A DNA stretch of 64,000 bases from positions 3,410,001 to 3,474,000 of the forward strand of contig NZ_JAGIOI010000001.1 of assembly GCF_017876675.1 (NCBI RefSeq). The letters run 5' to 3'. The DNA comes from Arthrobacter stackebrandtii (GTDB taxonomy: Bacteria; Actinomycetota; Actinomycetes; Actinomycetales; Micrococcaceae). The stretch's first letter is position 1, and each line of letters starts with the position of its first letter. A program made the translations under genes and the position numbers. A model generated the notes under the pieces. The model did no database searches, was not told where the DNA came from, and saw only the letters and a program-made list of their open reading frames with translations. Of the stretch, positions 61,550 through 64,000 are shown one piece after another.

Positions 61550-62792
61550 ATGCGCTTGACAGTCTTGGGAGCGATCTTGTGGGCGGTGGGTGGCGTTGCA
61601 GTCGCTACCGGCCTTCTTTCATGGTCTGATGTGACGGCGTTGATGGTGAGGGTGACGCCGATCCTGCTGTTTGTGGCATCGATGACGGTGGTGACGGCGC
61701 TGGCTGACGAGGCCGGGATTTTTCTGTGGGTGGCCCGCGGTTTCCAGAAATGGGGGCGCGGCCGCCATGTTTTGTTGTGGCTGATTGAGGCTGATTGTGG
61801 CGGTGGTCGCCGTGGTGTGCACCGTTTTTCTGTCCTTGGATACAACGGCGGTGCTGCTCACCCCCGTGGTGGTCCGCACCGCGCGGCAGGAAGGCCTTTC
61901 GGTGCTGCCCGTTGCCCTGGCCACGGTGTGGCTGGCCAGTACGGCCCGCCTCCTGCTGCCGATGTCGAACCTGACCAACCTGCTGGCCCAAAACACCCTT
62001 GATGGCATCAGCCCGGCACGGTTTGCGGCCATGATGTGGGCCCCGGCACTTGTTGCAGCAGTGGTTCCCCTGCTGGTCATCGGACTAGTTTTTCGGACTG
62101 ACCTGCACATGCGGTCTGGCAGGAATCCGGCCAGCACTACCCGCCCAGACAGAGTGGGCGGTGTTGGTGACGGCCCGGCCATCGGTGGGAGCGGGGCCGT
62201 GTCCGGCCAGCCAGCCCCGGACAACACCTTCCTGGTGGCCAGCTGCGCTGTTCTGGCCATCCTGCTGCTGCTCTTGGTTTCCGGGGTTCCGGTGTGGGTA
62301 CCGTCCACGGCAGCCGCTATAGTGTTGACAGCCCTCGTTGCCGTGCGGCGGCGGCAGGCACTGACCATGGTGTTGGTCCCGTGGCCGCTGCTGCTGTTTG
62401 CCGCGGGGATGTTCCTGGCCATGGAAGCAGTCCGCAGCCTGGGCGCACCGGTGCTCCTGGGGCAGCTGGCGGGACAGGGCAACGGGCTGTTGGATCTGCT
62501 GCGACTGGCAGCCACCGGCGCGGCCGGCGCAAACCTGGTCAACAACCTGCCCGCCTACCTCCTGATCGAACCCGCGGCGGCGACGCCGCACCGGTTGGCA
62601 GCCCTGCTTATCGGCGTCAATGCCGGGGCGCTGGTGACACCATGGGCGTCCCTGGCAACACTGCTGTGGCACGACAGGCTCAAGCGCATGAATGTGGTGA
62701 TCCGTTGGAAGGGGTATGTGCTGTGCGGGGTTGTGGCAGCTCCGCTGACGGTGGCGGCTGCTGTGCTGGCCTTGGCACTGGAGTCCAGGTGA
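61550..62792 (+). pseudogene. ArsB/SLC13-like permease, broken by a 10-bp duplication
   Basis: A transporter of the ion-transporter superfamily. The first part has MRLTVLGAILWAVGGVAVATG and VASMTVVTALADEAGIF; the second part is SLDTTAVLLTPVVVRTA, LTNLLAQNTLDGISPARFAA and ANLVNNLPAYLL. GGCTGATTGA/GGCTGATTGT (61779-61798) is a tandem duplication of ten bases. Removing one copy restores a single frame (LLWLIVAVVAVV). So the gene is interrupted in its third helix. Possible substrates were arsenite or a carboxylate. Confidence 0.85.
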
Positions 62793-63102
62793 GGCCTGTG
62801 GGGGGTGGGTTTCTTGTCGCCATCAAGTTCCCGGCGTCAGGGAAACGATTTGTTGGCGCAGAACGGAACCGCCCACGGCACCTGAGAGCTGCACCGAAAC
62901 AACCATGGCGCAGTCAAGAATCCGCAGCGTGGTCGGGATCATGATAAACCTGATGGAAGAATCAGGTAATGTCCCTGCATCATGGCGCCGACGTACCGGC
63001 CAGCTGCCGCCTCTATTCGGGCGAATCAGCGGCCCAGACAGGCCGCCAGTTGTGGGTCCTGAATACTTGTCAATACACCCCTTGTTACGAAAGGCATGCC
63101 CC
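62793..63102. other. Intergenic region with no recognised gene
   Basis: 310 bp before the carbonic anhydrase. An in-frame extension of the anhydrase exists from 62905, but its sequence is not family-like. No clear hairpin or promoter pair stands out. AAAGG at 63090-63094 is the ribosome site for the anhydrase. Confidence 0.4.
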
Positions 63103-63747
63103 ATGACAGAAGAAGCCAACGGAATCGCCCACCCCGGTACCCCGGCCCAGGCGTGGGCCACCCTGATGAAGGGAAACATGCGGTTTGTGGAGAGCATTGC
63201 CTCCCACCCCAACCAGGATGCAGCCCGCCGTGCTTCCTTGACGGACGGTCAGCACCCGTTTGTGACGATCTTTGGTTGCTCGGATTCCCGACTGGCCGCG
63301 GAAATCATCTTTGACATGGGCCTGGGTGACGCCTTTGTGGTCCGCACCGCCGGCCACGTCATTGACAACACCGCGCTGGGCTCGATCGAATTCGGCGAGG
63401 AGTACCTGGACGTGCCGCTCATTGTAGTTCTGGGCCATGACAGCTGCGGTGCCGTCACCGCCACCAAGGGCTCGGTAGAGACCGGCAGCATGCCGGCCGG
63501 GCATGTCCGGGGAATCGTTGAGCTCATCACCCCCTCCGTGCTGGCATCCCTGCGCGCCAACAGCGCCAGCACCGTCAACTCGATGGTCGCCGAACATGTT
63601 AAGCAGACTGCGGTGCGCCTGCTCGAGGAATCACCCATCGTCGCCGCTGCAGTGGCGAGCGGGAAAACCGCCGTGGTGGGGCTTACCTACCACCTCAACG
63701 ACGGCCGGGCGGAACTGGTCCACAGCAGCGGACCCATCTCCATCTGA
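63103..63747 (+). CDS. Beta-class carbonic anhydrase
   Basis: Zinc enzyme for CO2/bicarbonate conversion. The 214-residue protein has CSDSR (Cys59, Asp61, Arg63) and the HDSCG block (His112, Cys115), the zinc ligands of the class. ARTAGHVID-type sequence (VRTAGHVIDNTALGSIEFG) is also typical. ATG 63103 is used because the upstream extension is not family-like. The hairpin at 63751 ends the gene. Confidence 0.93.
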   Translation: MTEEANGIAHPGTPAQAWATLMKGNMRFVESIASHPNQDAARRASLTDGQHPFVTIFGCSDSRLAAEIIFDMGLGDAFVVRTAGHVIDNTALGSIEFGEEYLDVPLIVVLGHDSCGAVTATKGSVETGSMPAGHVRGIVELITPSVLASLRANSASTVNSMVAEHVKQTAVRLLEESPIVAAAVASGKTAVVGLTYHLNDGRAELVHSSGPISI

Positions 63748-63750
63748 ACC

Positions 63751-63814
63751 GGCCGCCGCCGCGGTATTTGGGCCACCGCGAAAGACGGGATGGTGGCGGT
63801 ACCGGCGGCGGCCG
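63751..63814. terminator. Hairpin between carbonic anhydrase and the convergent gene
   Basis: GGCCGCCGCC (63751-63760) and GGCGGCGGCC pair, extended by GGTA/TACC after a two-base bulge. Inside the loop CCACC/GGTGG can form a second stem. It starts just after the anhydrase stop. Confidence 0.55.
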
Positions 63815-63827
63815 CGGTGCATCTGGC

Positions 63828-64000
63828 CTAAACGACGGTGAAGGTGATGGAGTGCCATCCGGTGGAGCCGTCGGGTTCCGGCGGGGCCTGCCGTTCGTCC
63901 TGGAGCACGCCGGCGCCGTCGTAGGCGCGGACCCGGACAGTGTGGGTGCCGGCCCTGGCCCCGTCCCACTCGTAGGACCACTGGCGCCGGGTGTCAATGG
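63828..64000 (-). CDS. Molybdopterin oxidoreductase (sulfite-oxidase-like), 3' end
   Basis: The minus-strand frame runs off the right edge and ends in TAG at 63828-63830. The 57 visible residues read RRQWSYEWDGARAGTHTVRV, then RAYDGAGVLQDE and GSTGWHSITFTVV. This is the immunoglobulin-like C-terminal dimerisation domain of sulfite-oxidase-type molybdenum enzymes. The cofactor domain is outside the window. Confidence 0.75.
   Translation of the reverse strand, partial: IDTRRQWSYEWDGARAGTHTVRVRAYDGAGVLQDERQAPPEPDGSTGWHSITFTVV

Overview
The window is about 64 kb of high-GC actinobacterial DNA. Gene content points to Micrococcaceae, most likely Arthrobacter in the broad sense. The evidence is the gnd/cysK-cysE/msrA/nif3/yaaA/gap/rnpB neighbourhood, GTG and TTG starts, a remnant of a mycothiol-pathway gene, and a decaprenoxanthin-type C50 carotenoid operon. 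The assignment is inferred from gene content; no search was run.

Positions 1-22,500 are a mostly intact core region. They hold sugar-acid and pentose-phosphate metabolism (3' end of an idonate-type dehydrogenase, gnd), cysteine biosynthesis (cysK, cysE), msrA, a Nif3-family protein, yaaA, a long-form gap, the RNase P RNA gene, prfC, an acyltransferase, a sugar-porter MFS permease, def, tRNA-His, orn, two divergent GT-C type membrane glycosyltransferases (one MptB-like) and an AlkD-like glycosylase. Between the genes lie clear hairpin terminators and two local repeats, a 46-bp pair and a 148-bp pair.

Positions 22,500-40,800 are accessory and visibly eroded. A glutamate decarboxylase gene has lost its PLP-lysine segment. 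A glycosyltransferase has a one-base homopolymer frameshift. A two-component system is reduced to a kinase tail and a receiver-less LuxR protein. Intact genes lie among these: USP, an ArsR/AHSA1 pair, TetR with a divergent flavoprotein, an MpaB-type oxygenase, a PHBH-type monooxygenase, a lipoprotein and GNAT. At 39.7-40.1 kb an IS481 transposase tail abuts the 3' part of a tRNA, which looks like an old attachment site.

Positions 40,800-54,600 are the most coherent unit. A MarR/MMPL efflux pair is followed by a tightly overlapping minus-strand operon crtR-crtE-crtB-crtI-crtYe-crtYf-crtEb-phr (C50 carotenoid synthesis plus photolyase). It is divergent from tspO and an NAD(P)-binding/DUF2867 gene. 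The 118-bp divergent control region carries a 10-bp palindrome overlapping candidate promoters on both strands. A light and oxidative-stress protection island is the natural reading.

Positions 53,600-62,800 are heavily damaged: an N-terminally truncated ferrochelatase next to a lone IS3 orfA, a frameshifted YbdK-type ligase, a frameshifted YihY gene, a mycothione reductase pseudogene whose first redox cysteine codon is TGA, a truncated DUF892 protein, a MarR tail similar to the regulator at 40.8 kb, and an ArsB/SLC13-like permease broken by a 10-bp tandem duplication. The window ends with a beta-carbonic anhydrase and the 3' end of a sulfite-oxidase-like gene. Several frameshifts sit in homopolymers, so assembly error must be excluded before all of them are called real decay. 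I found no CRISPR array, and no system I would confidently call unprecedented. The best candidates for new biology are the crtR/tspO control region, the receiver-less response regulator and the intergenic palindrome families.
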